Below, one piece after another: positions 1 to 6,166 of a stretch of 8,167 nucleotides of DNA. Numbering within the stretch: position 1 is the first letter of the stretch; each line of letters begins with the position of its first letter. Location of the stretch: the NCBI GenBank assembly GCA_946885905.1, contig CAMPHL010000093.1, positions 1 through 8,167 of the forward strand, in the 5' to 3' direction. The position numbers and the translations under genes are program-made. The DNA comes from an uncultured Pseudomonadota bacterium (GTDB lineage: Bacteria > Pseudomonadota > Gammaproteobacteria > Burkholderiales > Usitatibacteraceae). Under the pieces are notes generated by a model. It searched no databases and was not told the origin of the DNA. It saw only the letters and a program-made list of their open reading frames with translations.

Positions 1-651
1 CCGGTGCGCATGATGGCCCTCGACCAGTTCGTGCTCTGGGTGCCCAACGACGCGCCCTACAAGACGGCCTCGGACTACATCGCCGCGGTGAAGGCCGGCG
101 GCAACAACAAGTTCAAGATGGGTGGCACCGGGTCCAAGCAGGAAGACCAGATCATCACCGTCGCCCTGGAGAAGGTCGCCGGCGCCAAGTTCACCTACGT
201 GCCCTTCAAGGGCGGCGGCACCGTGGCCACGCAGCTCGTCGGCAAGCACATCGATTCGTCGGTGAACAACCCGATCGAGGCGGTGGCGCAGTGGCGCGCG
301 GGCAACCTCAAGCCCCTGTGCGTGTTCGACGACCAGCGCATGCCTTACAAGGACAAGATCGCGGGCGACAAGTCCTGGAACGACATCCCGACCTGCAAGG
401 AGGCCGGCGTCCCGACCGACTACGTGATGCTGCGCGGCATCTTCATGCCGGGGGGCGTGAGCCAGGACCAGGTGAAGTTCTACGTCGACCTGCTCGAGAA
501 GGTACGCCAGACCCCCGAGTGGAAGGATTTCATGGAGAAGGGCGCCTTCAACCAGACCACCATGACCGGCAAGGAGTACGCAGACTGGGTCGCCAAGGCC
601 GAGCAGCTGCACATGGGGCTGATGAAGGAAGCGGGCTTCCTCGCCAAGTAA
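1..651 (+). CDS. TctC/Bug-family periplasmic solute-binding protein, 5' end missing
   Basis: Receptor subunit of a tripartite tricarboxylate transporter: it binds a small, usually carboxylated, solute in the periplasm and hands it to the TctA/TctB membrane pair. The frame is open from base 1, so the gene begins before the window. About 216 residues remain of a family that usually runs to about 320, so the signal peptide and roughly the first third are absent. The visible part has typical Bug features: FVLWVP at residues 9-14, the stretch around MGGTGSKQED, the strongly conserved YVPFKGGGTVATQLVGKHID (a ligand-loop region), then a WRAGNLKPLCVF segment and a helical C-terminus ending GFLAK. The GTG or ATG near base 4 is not a real start because homology continues upstream. 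It is followed by a hairpin and then tctB and tctA, which supports the assignment. Ligand identity cannot be read from this fragment; the nearby oxalate genes make a small dicarboxylate plausible. Confidence 0.93.
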   Translation, partial: PVRMMALDQFVLWVPNDAPYKTASDYIAAVKAGGNNKFKMGGTGSKQEDQIITVALEKVAGAKFTYVPFKGGGTVATQLVGKHIDSSVNNPIEAVAQWRAGNLKPLCVFDDQRMPYKDKIAGDKSWNDIPTCKEAGVPTDYVMLRGIFMPGGVSQDQVKFYVDLLEKVRQTPEWKDFMEKGAFNQTTMTGKEYADWVAKAEQLHMGLMKEAGFLAK

Positions 652-664
652 GCGGTGCGGGCGT

Positions 665-694
665 GGGCTCCGGACCGGGGTCCGGAGCCCTTTT
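665..694 (+). terminator. Intrinsic terminator or attenuator between tctC and tctB
   Basis: A perfect 10-bp inverted repeat, GGGCTCCGGA (665-674) and TCCGGAGCCC (681-690), can gain one more C-G pair at the loop and is followed directly by TTTT (691-694). It starts 13 bases after the receptor stop codon and ends 18 bases before the tctB start. A Rho-independent terminator here would act partially. Partial read-through would give much more receptor than membrane subunits, as is common for binding-protein-dependent transporters. The stem is seen directly; the partial action is inferred. Confidence 0.8.
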
Positions 695-701
695 CATGCC
701 A

Positions 702-710
702 AGGGAGGGG
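702..710 (+). promoter_or_regulatory. Ribosome binding site of tctB
   Basis: The purine run AGGGAGGGG ends 2 bases before the ATG at 713, and its 5' part (AGGGAG) lies at a normal Shine-Dalgarno distance. It lies outside the terminator hairpin, so any transcript that reads through can be translated. It supports 713 as the tctB start. Confidence 0.6.
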
Positions 711-712
711 GA

Positions 713-1228
713 ATGCAGAAGCAGCAAGGCCGGGCGGTCGGCTCGCAGCGTCTCTGGGAAATCGTCGTGGCGGTTTGCTTCTTCGCGTTCGGCGCGCTGG
801 TTGCGTGGGACAGCCGGCGCATCGGAGCCGCCTGGGCGGAAGACGGCCCGCAGGCGGGGTACTTCCCGTTCTACATCGGCCTCATCATCTGCATCTCGGC
901 CGTGGCGATCCTCATCGACGCCGCCAGGCCCGGCGCGAAGGGCGACCGCGCGTTCGTGAGCTGGCCGCAGCTCAAGATGGTGCTCACGGTGATGGCGCCA
1001 AGCATCGTGTACGCGGCCCTCATCCGCAACCCGCTGCTCTCGCTCGGCATCTACGAGGCTTCCGCGATCTTCATCGCCGCCTTCATGCGGGTGCTCGGCA
1101 AGTACCCCTGGCACAAGGTCGCGGCGGTTTCCCTGGGCGTGGTGGTGGTGTTCTTCCTCATGTTCGAGGTGTGGTTCAAGGTGCCGCTGCCCAAGGGCCC
1201 GATCGAAGCCATGCTCGGATTCGACTAG
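713..1228 (+). CDS. tctB: TctB-family small membrane subunit of a tripartite tricarboxylate transporter
   Basis: The small integral-membrane subunit of the TTT family, which works with the large TctA permease and the periplasmic receptor for secondary, ion-driven uptake. The 171-residue product fits the family (about 140-180). It has about four hydrophobic segments: near residues 12-31 (ending before AWDSRRIG), 45-63 (YFPFYIGLIICISAVAILI), about 85-120 (two closely spaced stretches), and 135-155 (a valine/phenylalanine-rich helix). The motif GPQAGYFPFYIG before the second helix is the family hallmark. The ATG at 713 follows a strong purine-rich ribosome site, and tctA begins six bases after the stop, implying translational coupling. 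Sequence identity in this family is low, so the call rests on topology, the motif and the position between tctC and tctA. Confidence 0.9.
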   Translation: MQKQQGRAVGSQRLWEIVVAVCFFAFGALVAWDSRRIGAAWAEDGPQAGYFPFYIGLIICISAVAILIDAARPGAKGDRAFVSWPQLKMVLTVMAPSIVYAALIRNPLLSLGIYEASAIFIAAFMRVLGKYPWHKVAAVSLGVVVVFFLMFEVWFKVPLPKGPIEAMLGFD

Positions 1229-1234
1229 CGAGCC

Positions 1235-2770
1235 ATGCAAGAGCTCAATTCCCTCATGGGCGGCTTCGTCGTCGCCCTCAGCTGGTTCAACCTGCTGCTG
1301 ATGCTCGCGGGCATCACGCTCGGGGTGATCATCGGCGTGCTCCCCGGCCTGGGGGGCGCGAACGGCATCGCGATCCTCCTTCCGCTCACCTTCGCGATGG
1401 CGCAGAGCCCCGGCGGGCAGACCTCGGCGATCATCCTGCTGTCGTGCATCTACTGGGGGGCGCTCTTCGGCGGCGCCATCACCTCGATCCTGTTCAACAT
1501 CCCCGGCGAGCCATGGTCGGTGGCGACCACCTTCGACGGCTATCCGCTGGCGCAGAACGGGCGCGCCGGGGCGGCGCTCACCGCCGCCTTCACGTCGTCC
1601 TTCGTGGGCGCCCTGCTGGCCGTGATCCTGATCACGTTCCTGTCGCCGATCGTGGCGGGCTTCGCGTTGCGCTTCGGCCCGCCGGAGTTCTTCTCCGTGT
1701 ACCTGCTCACGTTCTGCGCCTTCGTCGGCATGAGCAAGGGCTCGGCCTTCAAGACCATCGCGGCGATGATGATGGGTTTCGCGCTCGCCTGCGTCGGCAT
1801 CGACACCGTGACCGGCCAGTTGCGCCTCACCTTCGGGTTCACCGAGATGCTCAAGGGCTTCGATTTCCTGATCGCGGTGATCGGCCTGTTCGGCATCGGC
1901 GAGATCCTGCTCACGATCGAGGAGGGCCTCGAATTCAAGGGAGCGAAGGCGAAGCTCAACATGCGCGTAGTGCTGGAGACCTGGAAGGAGCTGCCGAAAT
2001 ACTGGAAGACGTCGCTGCGCAGCTCAGGCGTGGGCTGCCTCATGGGCATCATCCCGGGCGGCGCCACCCCGGCCTCGTTCATGAGCTATGGCCTCGCCAA
2101 GCGCATTTCGCGCGACGGTGAGAAGTTCGGCACCGGGCAGATCGAGGGCGTGGTGGCGCCCGAGACGGCGGCGCACGCCGCCGGCACCTCGGCGCTGCTG
2201 CCGATGATCACGCTGGGCGTCCCGGGCTCTCCCACCGCGGCGGTGCTCCTGGGGGGGCTGCTCATCTGGGGCCTGCAGCCGGGGCCGCTGCTGTTCGTCG
2301 AGAAACCCGATTTCGTCTGGGGCCTCATCGCCTCGATGTACCTGGGCAACATCGTGGGCCTGATCGTGGTGCTCACCTGCGTGCCGCTGTTCGCCGCGAT
2401 CCTGCGGGTGCCCTTCTCGATCATCGCCCCGGTCATCATGGTGATCTGCGCGATCGGCGCCTACACGGTGCACACGTCGCTCTTCGACGTGTGGCTCATG
2501 CTCGGCTTCGGGGTGCTCGGCTACGTGTTCAAGAAGCTCGGCTACCCCATGGCCCCGCTGGTGCTGGCGCTGGTGCTCGGCGACCGCGCGGAGGACTCGT
2601 TCCGCCAGTCGATGCTGATGTCGCAGGGCGATATGCGCATCTTCTTCCAGAACGCGCTGGTGGGCGGCATGACGGCGTTGTCGCTCGCGCTGCTGTTCTG
2701 GCCGGTGATCGGGCGAGGGATCGCCATCCTGCGCGGGCGCAACGGCAAGCCCACGCTTCCCGCGGGGTGA
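1235..2770 (+). CDS. tctA: TctA-family large permease subunit of a tripartite tricarboxylate transporter
   Basis: The large membrane subunit that forms the transport path of a TTT system. The 511-residue length is normal for TctA (about 500). It is hydrophobic throughout, consistent with about 11-12 membrane helices. Conserved motifs are easy to see: GVLPGLGG (residues 34-41), then NIPGEPWSVATTFDGYPLA (about 88-106), with matching elements in the second half, GIIPGGATPASF (from about 271) and TLGVPGSPTAAVLLGG (about 328-343). This internal repeat of a Pro-Gly loop followed by a second Pro-Gly loop is typical of the family. There is no clear Shine-Dalgarno sequence in the six-base gap after tctB, so translation is probably coupled to tctB. 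The next gene starts four bases after the stop. The substrate is not readable from the sequence; the neighbouring oxc and frc genes suggest, but do not prove, oxalate or a related di- or tricarboxylate. Confidence 0.97.
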   Translation: MQELNSLMGGFVVALSWFNLLLMLAGITLGVIIGVLPGLGGANGIAILLPLTFAMAQSPGGQTSAIILLSCIYWGALFGGAITSILFNIPGEPWSVATTFDGYPLAQNGRAGAALTAAFTSSFVGALLAVILITFLSPIVAGFALRFGPPEFFSVYLLTFCAFVGMSKGSAFKTIAAMMMGFALACVGIDTVTGQLRLTFGFTEMLKGFDFLIAVIGLFGIGEILLTIEEGLEFKGAKAKLNMRVVLETWKELPKYWKTSLRSSGVGCLMGIIPGGATPASFMSYGLAKRISRDGEKFGTGQIEGVVAPETAAHAAGTSALLPMITLGVPGSPTAAVLLGGLLIWGLQPGPLLFVEKPDFVWGLIASMYLGNIVGLIVVLTCVPLFAAILRVPFSIIAPVIMVICAIGAYTVHTSLFDVWLMLGFGVLGYVFKKLGYPMAPLVLALVLGDRAEDSFRQSMLMSQGDMRIFFQNALVGGMTALSLALLFWPVIGRGIAILRGRNGKPTLPAG

Positions 2771-2774
2771 GGCG

Positions 2775-3620
2775 ATGGCGGTGATCGCGATGACGCAGGA
2801 GATGGCCACGCTCGGCAAGGACGTGGCGCTCGGGGTATGCGAGGCGCTCGGCCTGCAGCAGGTGCGCCACGAGGTGGGCGACGTCGTCGCCGGCCGCATG
2901 AGCGTGAAGAAGAGCCTCATCCGCCGCATCCGCGAGGGGAAGGCGAGCCGCGTGGAGAAATGGGCCGCCGACGACAGGACGATCTCGATCTTCACCGCCG
3001 AGGAGGTGCTCGACCTCGCCGTGAAGGGCAACGTGCTGGTGCGCGGTTGGGGCGCGACGTTGCTGCTGCGAAGCGTCGCGCATGTCCCCTGCATCCAGGT
3101 GTGCGCGCCGATGGAGCTGCGCGTGAAGCGCCTCATGGAGCGGCTGGAAACCGACGACGAGGCGCTCGCGCGCCGCGAAATCCAGCAGGACGATGCGGCG
3201 CGGGCCTCGCGCATGGGCGAGTATTTCGGCGTGGCCTGGGGAGATCCGACGCTCTACGACCTCACCATCAACACCGAGCGCGTGCCCATCCCGACCGCCG
3301 TGGACCAGGTGATCGCGCTCGTGCGCTCCCCCGCGTTCCAGGAAAAGCCCGCTTCGCGGGCCCACCTCGAGGATCTCGCGCTACAGGCGCGGGCACGGGC
3401 GGCGCTGCGCGGCGACGACAGGACGAGCGCGATCGACGTGCTGGTGGAAGCCTCCGGCGGCAAGCTCTCGCTGCGCGGCATCGTCGCCGACGACAGGGAG
3501 CGCGGGCTGGTCGAGCAGGTGGTCTCGGGCGTGCCCGGCGCGAAGGCGCTCGCCAACGAGCTGCGCACGATGACGGGCGGGCTCTACAGGTTCCCAAGCC
3601 AGGTGAAAGACAAGGGGTAG
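2775..3620 (+). CDS. Cytidylate-kinase-like protein with a C-terminal BON domain
   Basis: The 281-residue soluble protein appears to have two parts. Residues 1 to about 185 resemble the cytidylate-kinase-like (Cytidylate_kin2) family: a start of the form VIAMTQEM, where relatives have ITISREx; a central GNVLVRGWGATLLLR (85-99) like the GxxVIVGRGA segment; a lid-type arginine-rich helix (about 116-150); and YDLTINTERV (161-170), matching the YDLxxNTdR signature. Residues about 203-267 look like a BON domain, with SAIDVLVEASGGKLSLRGIV followed by an Asp-Arg-Glu-Arg segment and a VPGAKALANEL ending. BON domains usually bind membranes or lipids. The phosphate loop is unusual: where relatives have a glycine-rich SGGxxIA stretch, this one has ATLGKDVA (11-18), and no classical Walker A motif is present, so kinase activity is doubtful. 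The ATG at 2775 follows GGTGAGG; ATG 2790 is an alternative. Four bases separate it from tctA, so it is probably cotranscribed. Its role is unknown; a regulatory or sensing role for the transporter is speculation. Confidence 0.72.
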   Translation: MAVIAMTQEMATLGKDVALGVCEALGLQQVRHEVGDVVAGRMSVKKSLIRRIREGKASRVEKWAADDRTISIFTAEEVLDLAVKGNVLVRGWGATLLLRSVAHVPCIQVCAPMELRVKRLMERLETDDEALARREIQQDDAARASRMGEYFGVAWGDPTLYDLTINTERVPIPTAVDQVIALVRSPAFQEKPASRAHLEDLALQARARAALRGDDRTSAIDVLVEASGGKLSLRGIVADDRERGLVEQVVSGVPGAKALANELRTMTGGLYRFPSQVKDKG

Positions 3621-3635
3621 AGGAGCCAGGCTCCT
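3621..3635. repeat. Inverted repeat between convergent genes
   Basis: AGGAGCCAGGCTCCT is a perfect 15-base palindrome around a central A. It can fold as a 6-bp stem with a 3-base loop. It fills the gap between the kinase-like gene stop (3618-3620) and the regulator stop codon on the other strand (3634-3636), overlapping the latter by two bases. There is no T-run on either side, so it is at best a weak bidirectional terminator or a transcript-end-protecting hairpin. Confidence 0.45.
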
Positions 3636-4242
3636 AGATCTTCCCCGCATGCTTCAACCGCGACAGCGTCTCCGCGGAGAGATTGAGGTACGACGCCAGC
3701 TCCTTCTTCGGCACGCGCTCCGAAAGCTCCGGGTGCTTCCTCTCGAAGCGGTGGACGCGCCCGGGGGCGTCGAGGAGGTGGAGCGTGATGGTGTGGGCCA
3801 TCACCTCGCTCATGAGGTGCATGACCTCGTACTCGAAGTCTTCCTTCATCTCGGGGTGGACGTCGAGGAACTAGCCCCAGAGCGGCAGCGGCAGCTTCGC
3901 CACCCGGGCGCGCGTCACCGCGCGGATCGAGTAAGGCGCGGGCGTGCGCAGCTTCCAGGCCGCGTAGCTCGTGTCCATGTCGTCCTCCTTGGCGAAGCGC
4001 AGGATCATCTCCTTGCCCTCGGGGCTGGCCACCACGCGCTTGAGGATCCCCTCGATCACGAAGTACTGCTCCATGTCGGGCGCGCGTTGCGAGTGCAGCT
4101 CGGCGCCCTTGCGGTAGTCCCCGATCGCGAGCGGCGTGGCGTGCTCGTCGAACGCGTCCTTGTCGAGGCGGCGCAGGACGATGTTCTTCTCGAGGCGCTC
4201 GCGGATGTAGGCGGCGTCGGGATGGTTTCCGAGGAGGGTCAT
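3634..4242 (-). pseudogene. Crp/Fnr-family transcription regulator interrupted by one in-frame TAG
   Basis: Read from ATG 4242, this frame gives 202 codons plus stop, a normal to slightly short Crp/Fnr length, but codon 124 (3871-3873) is TAG. Before it lies a cyclic-nucleotide-binding-like jelly roll (about residues 20-120), with YFVIEGILKRV, SPEGKEMILRFAKEDDMD and PYSIRAVTRARVAKLPLP. After it, in the same frame and with no gap, come FLDVHPEM, the long dimer helix (about 132-157) and a helix-turn-helix (about 176-202) with recognition helix SAETLSRLKHAGKI. E191, S194 and R195 match the E-x-x-S-R pattern of FNR-type factors, which read TTGA half-sites. The protein ends straight after this helix, so the usual wing is very short. 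It has no cysteines, excluding an FNR-style iron-sulfur cluster, and CRP's cAMP contacts (GELG, RSA) are replaced by DTSY and YSI. A TTG at 4266 is a possible longer start, but neither start has a good ribosome site. Alternatives to a pseudogene are a sequencing error or amber read-through. Confidence 0.85.
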
Positions 4243-4268
4243 CTGGAGTGCGGCTGGAGGGACCAATC

Positions 4269-4282
4269 TTGACCCGTATCAA
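4269..4282. promoter_or_regulatory. FNR/FixK-type operator in the divergent intergenic region
   Basis: TTGACCCGTATCAA matches the FNR consensus TTGAT-N4-ATCAA at 9 of 10 defined bases and the broader TTGA-N6-TCAA consensus perfectly. It lies between the minus-strand regulator (start 4242) and oxc (start 4399). Its centre (4275/4276) is about 41.5 bases before a likely oxc transcription start near 4317, the standard class II activator position. It is also only 26 bases upstream of the regulator's ATG, so binding could autoregulate that gene. The neighbouring regulator has a recognition helix of matching type; another Fnr/Anr/Dnr-type protein in the cell could bind instead. Confidence 0.75.
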
Positions 4283-4305
4283 GGTGGCTCGAACGGGCAT
4301 TTTTC

Positions 4306-4311
4306 TAACAT
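4306..4311 (+). promoter_or_regulatory. Candidate -10 box of the oxc-frc operon promoter
   Basis: TAACAT matches 4 of 6 bases of TATAAT, including the important first two and last two. No acceptable -35 box lies 16-18 bases upstream (4283-4288 reads GGTGGC), as expected for an activator-dependent promoter in which the FNR-type site replaces the -35 contact. The implied start near 4317 leaves a leader of about 80 bases before oxc. Prediction only. Confidence 0.45.
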
Positions 4312-4315
4312 TGTA
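4310..4315 (-). promoter_or_regulatory. Candidate -10 box of the divergent regulator gene
   Basis: On the minus strand this reads TACAAT, 5 of 6 to consensus. The hexamer 17 bases upstream (GAAATT) is a poor -35, so the promoter would be weak. The implied transcription start is near 4303, placing the FNR-type operator about 20-35 bases downstream of it, a roadblock position. It overlaps the oxc -10 candidate on the other strand, so the two promoters may compete. Confidence 0.3.
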
Positions 4316-4384
4316 GCCTGATATCCAAGGCGAATTTCCCGCCCGCCCCTCTACGGATGCGGCCGGCACCACCCTCATTTCCCC

Positions 4385-4391
4385 GGAAGGA
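4385..4391 (+). promoter_or_regulatory. Ribosome binding site of oxc; decides the start
   Basis: GGAAGGA lies 7 bases before the ATG at 4399. The in-frame ATG at 4357 lacks a comparable site, and the residues it would add (beginning MRPAPPSF) do not look like the family, so 4399 is preferred. Confidence 0.75.
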
Positions 4392-4398
4392 CCAGACA

Positions 4399-6162
4399 AT
4401 GGCCACCGTCACCGATTCCGCCGTCACCGCAGCTCCGGCGGCCGCCACCCAGCCCGCGCCGACCATCGACGGCTTCCAGCTCGTCATCGAGGCGCTGAAG
4501 TTGAACGGCCTCGACACGATCTACGGCCTGCCCGGCATTCCCATCACCGACCTCACGCGCCGCGCGCAAGCCGACGGCCTGCGCGTGCTGTCGTTCCGCC
4601 ACGAGCAGAACGCCGGCTACGCCGCCTCCATCGCCGGATTCCTCACGCAGAAGCCCGGCATCTGCCTCACCGTATCGGCGCCCGGGTTCCTGAACGGCCT
4701 GAACTCCCTCGCGCACGCCACCGTGAACTGCTTCCCGATGATCCTCATCAGCGGCTCCTCGGAGCGCGAGATCGTGGACCTGCAGCAGGGCGACTACGAG
4801 GAGATGGACCAGCTCGCCATCGCCAAGCCCGTGGCGAAAGCGGCCTATCGCGTGCTGCACGCGGAGGACATCGGCGTAGGCATCGCGCGCGCCATCCGCG
4901 CGGCGGTGTCGGGCCGGCCCGGCGGCGTGTACCTGGACCTGCCGGCCAGGCTCTTCGCCCAGTCGATCGACGCCGAGGCCGGCCGCAAGACGCTCATCAA
5001 GGTCGTCGATCCCGCCCCGCGCCAGATTCCCTCGGCCGACGCGATCAAGCGCGCGCTGGAGCTCCTCAAGGGCGCGAAGAAGCCCCTCATCGTCCTCGGC
5101 AAGGGCGCCGCATACGCCCAGGCCGACGCCGACATCAGGGCGCTCATCGAAAGGACCGGCATCCCGTACCTGCCGATGTCGATGGCCAAGGGCCTGCTTC
5201 CCGATACCCACGAGCAATGCGCTTCGGCGGCGCGCTCGTTCGTGCTCCCCGCCGCGGACGTGGTGATGCTGATCGGCGCGCGTCTGAACTGGCTGCTTTC
5301 GCACGGCAAGGGCAAGACCTGGGGCGGCAAGTCGCCGAAGGACTGGGGCGGCCAGAAGTTCATCCAGGTCGACATCTCGCCCCAGGAAGCCGACAGCAAC
5401 GTGCGCATCGACGCGCCGGTCGTGGGCGACATCGCATCGGCCGTGGCCGAGATGCTGAAGGGCATCGAAGGCTCGTGGGCGAAGCCGCCGGCCGAGTGGT
5501 TGAACGCGGTGGCGGAGAAGAAGAACGCGAACGTCGCCAGGATGGGCGAGACGCTGGCCAAGGATCCCACGCCGATGAACTTCCACAGCGCCCTCAACGT
5601 CGTGCGCGACATCGTGAAGGCCAACCCGGATGCGATGCTGGTGAACGAGGGCGCCAACGCGCTCGACTTCACGCGCTCGATCGTCGACATGTACAAGCCG
5701 CGCAAGCGCATCGACGTGGGCACCTGGGGGATCATGGGCATCGGCATGGGCTACTGCGTGGCCGCTGCCGTGACCACGAAGCAGCCGGTGATCGCGATCG
5801 AGGGCGACAGCGCCTTCGGCTTCTCCGGCATGGAAGTGGAGACGATCTGCCGCTACAACCTGCCGGTGTGCATCGTGGTCATGAACAACAACGGCGTCTA
5901 CAAGGGCACGGACGTCGACCCCACGGGGCGCGACCCGGCCCCCACCGTGTTCGTGAAGGGCGCGCGCTACGACAAGATCATGGATGCATTCGGCGGCGTG
6001 GGCGTGAACGCCACGACCCCGGCGCAGCTGCGCAAGGCGATGGAAGACGCGCTCGAGTCGCGCAAGCCCACGCTCATCAACGCGGTGATCGACGAGACCG
6101 CCGGCACCGAGAGCGGCCGGATCACCAGCCTCAATCCTTCAGCAAAAAAGCCAAAGGCCTAG
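4399..6162 (+). CDS. oxc: Oxalyl-CoA decarboxylase
   Basis: A thiamine-diphosphate enzyme converting oxalyl-CoA to formyl-CoA and CO2, the committed step of oxalate breakdown in the cytoplasm. The 587-residue product (about 568 in Oxalobacter formigenes) shows the three-domain layout of the TPP decarboxylase family. Diagnostic stretches include [16 protein letters not shown], with the cofactor-activating E69 (Glu56 in the Oxalobacter enzyme), [16 protein letters not shown], and [19 protein letters not shown], with Y133-E134 (Tyr120-Glu121). The middle domain has LGKGAAYAQ and [15 protein letters not shown], the region that binds the activator ADP in the characterised enzyme. The C-terminal domain has [17 protein letters not shown] and the TPP/Mg motif GDS (469-471) with NNN (496-498) and then Y501. 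The constant offset of 13 residues to Oxalobacter numbering in the N-terminal part reflects an Ala/Thr/Pro-rich N-terminal extension. frc follows after 4 bases in the same operon. An FNR-type site upstream suggests activator control. Residue equivalences were recalled, not aligned by software. Confidence 0.97.
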   Translation: MATVTDSAVTAAPAAATQPAPTIDGFQLVIEALKLNGLDTIYGLPGIPITDLTRRAQADGLRVLSFRHEQNAGYAASIAGFLTQKPGICLTVSAPGFLNGLNSLAHATVNCFPMILISGSSEREIVDLQQGDYEEMDQLAIAKPVAKAAYRVLHAEDIGVGIARAIRAAVSGRPGGVYLDLPARLFAQSIDAEAGRKTLIKVVDPAPRQIPSADAIKRALELLKGAKKPLIVLGKGAAYAQADADIRALIERTGIPYLPMSMAKGLLPDTHEQCASAARSFVLPAADVVMLIGARLNWLLSHGKGKTWGGKSPKDWGGQKFIQVDISPQEADSNVRIDAPVVGDIASAVAEMLKGIEGSWAKPPAEWLNAVAEKKNANVARMGETLAKDPTPMNFHSALNVVRDIVKANPDAMLVNEGANALDFTRSIVDMYKPRKRIDVGTWGIMGIGMGYCVAAAVTTKQPVIAIEGDSAFGFSGMEVETICRYNLPVCIVVMNNNGVYKGTDVDPTGRDPAPTVFVKGARYDKIMDAFGGVGVNATTPAQLRKAMEDALESRKPTLINAVIDETAGTESGRITSLNPSAKKPKA

Positions 6163-6166
6163 GAAC

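Noticed and set aside
655..2121. Plus-strand 488-residue frame overlapping tctB and tctA
   Set aside because: It runs out of frame across two real genes with strong membrane-protein motifs and has an Arg/His/Gly-rich composition, so it is a frame shadow.
3634..3849. Separate small DNA-binding protein starting at the ATG after the amber codon
   Set aside because: No Shine-Dalgarno sequence precedes this ATG, and the same frame continues straight from the effector domain, so it is better seen as the second half of one gene. Internal restart cannot be fully excluded.
3649..4272. Plus-strand 207-residue open frame opposite the regulator
   Set aside because: It is antisense to the clear Crp/Fnr domains, rich in R/H/E/V/L as expected of a GC-rich shadow frame, has no ribosome site, and matches no family I recognise.
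4357..4398. Upstream in-frame ATG for oxc adding 14 residues
   Set aside because: No good ribosome site precedes it and the added residues do not fit the family start; GGAAGGA sits correctly before ATG 4399.
4375..5586. Long minus-strand open frame (403 residues) opposite oxc
   Set aside because: Its composition (runs of R, G, A, H, D) is typical of the antisense of a GC-rich gene; oxc on the plus strand is unmistakable.
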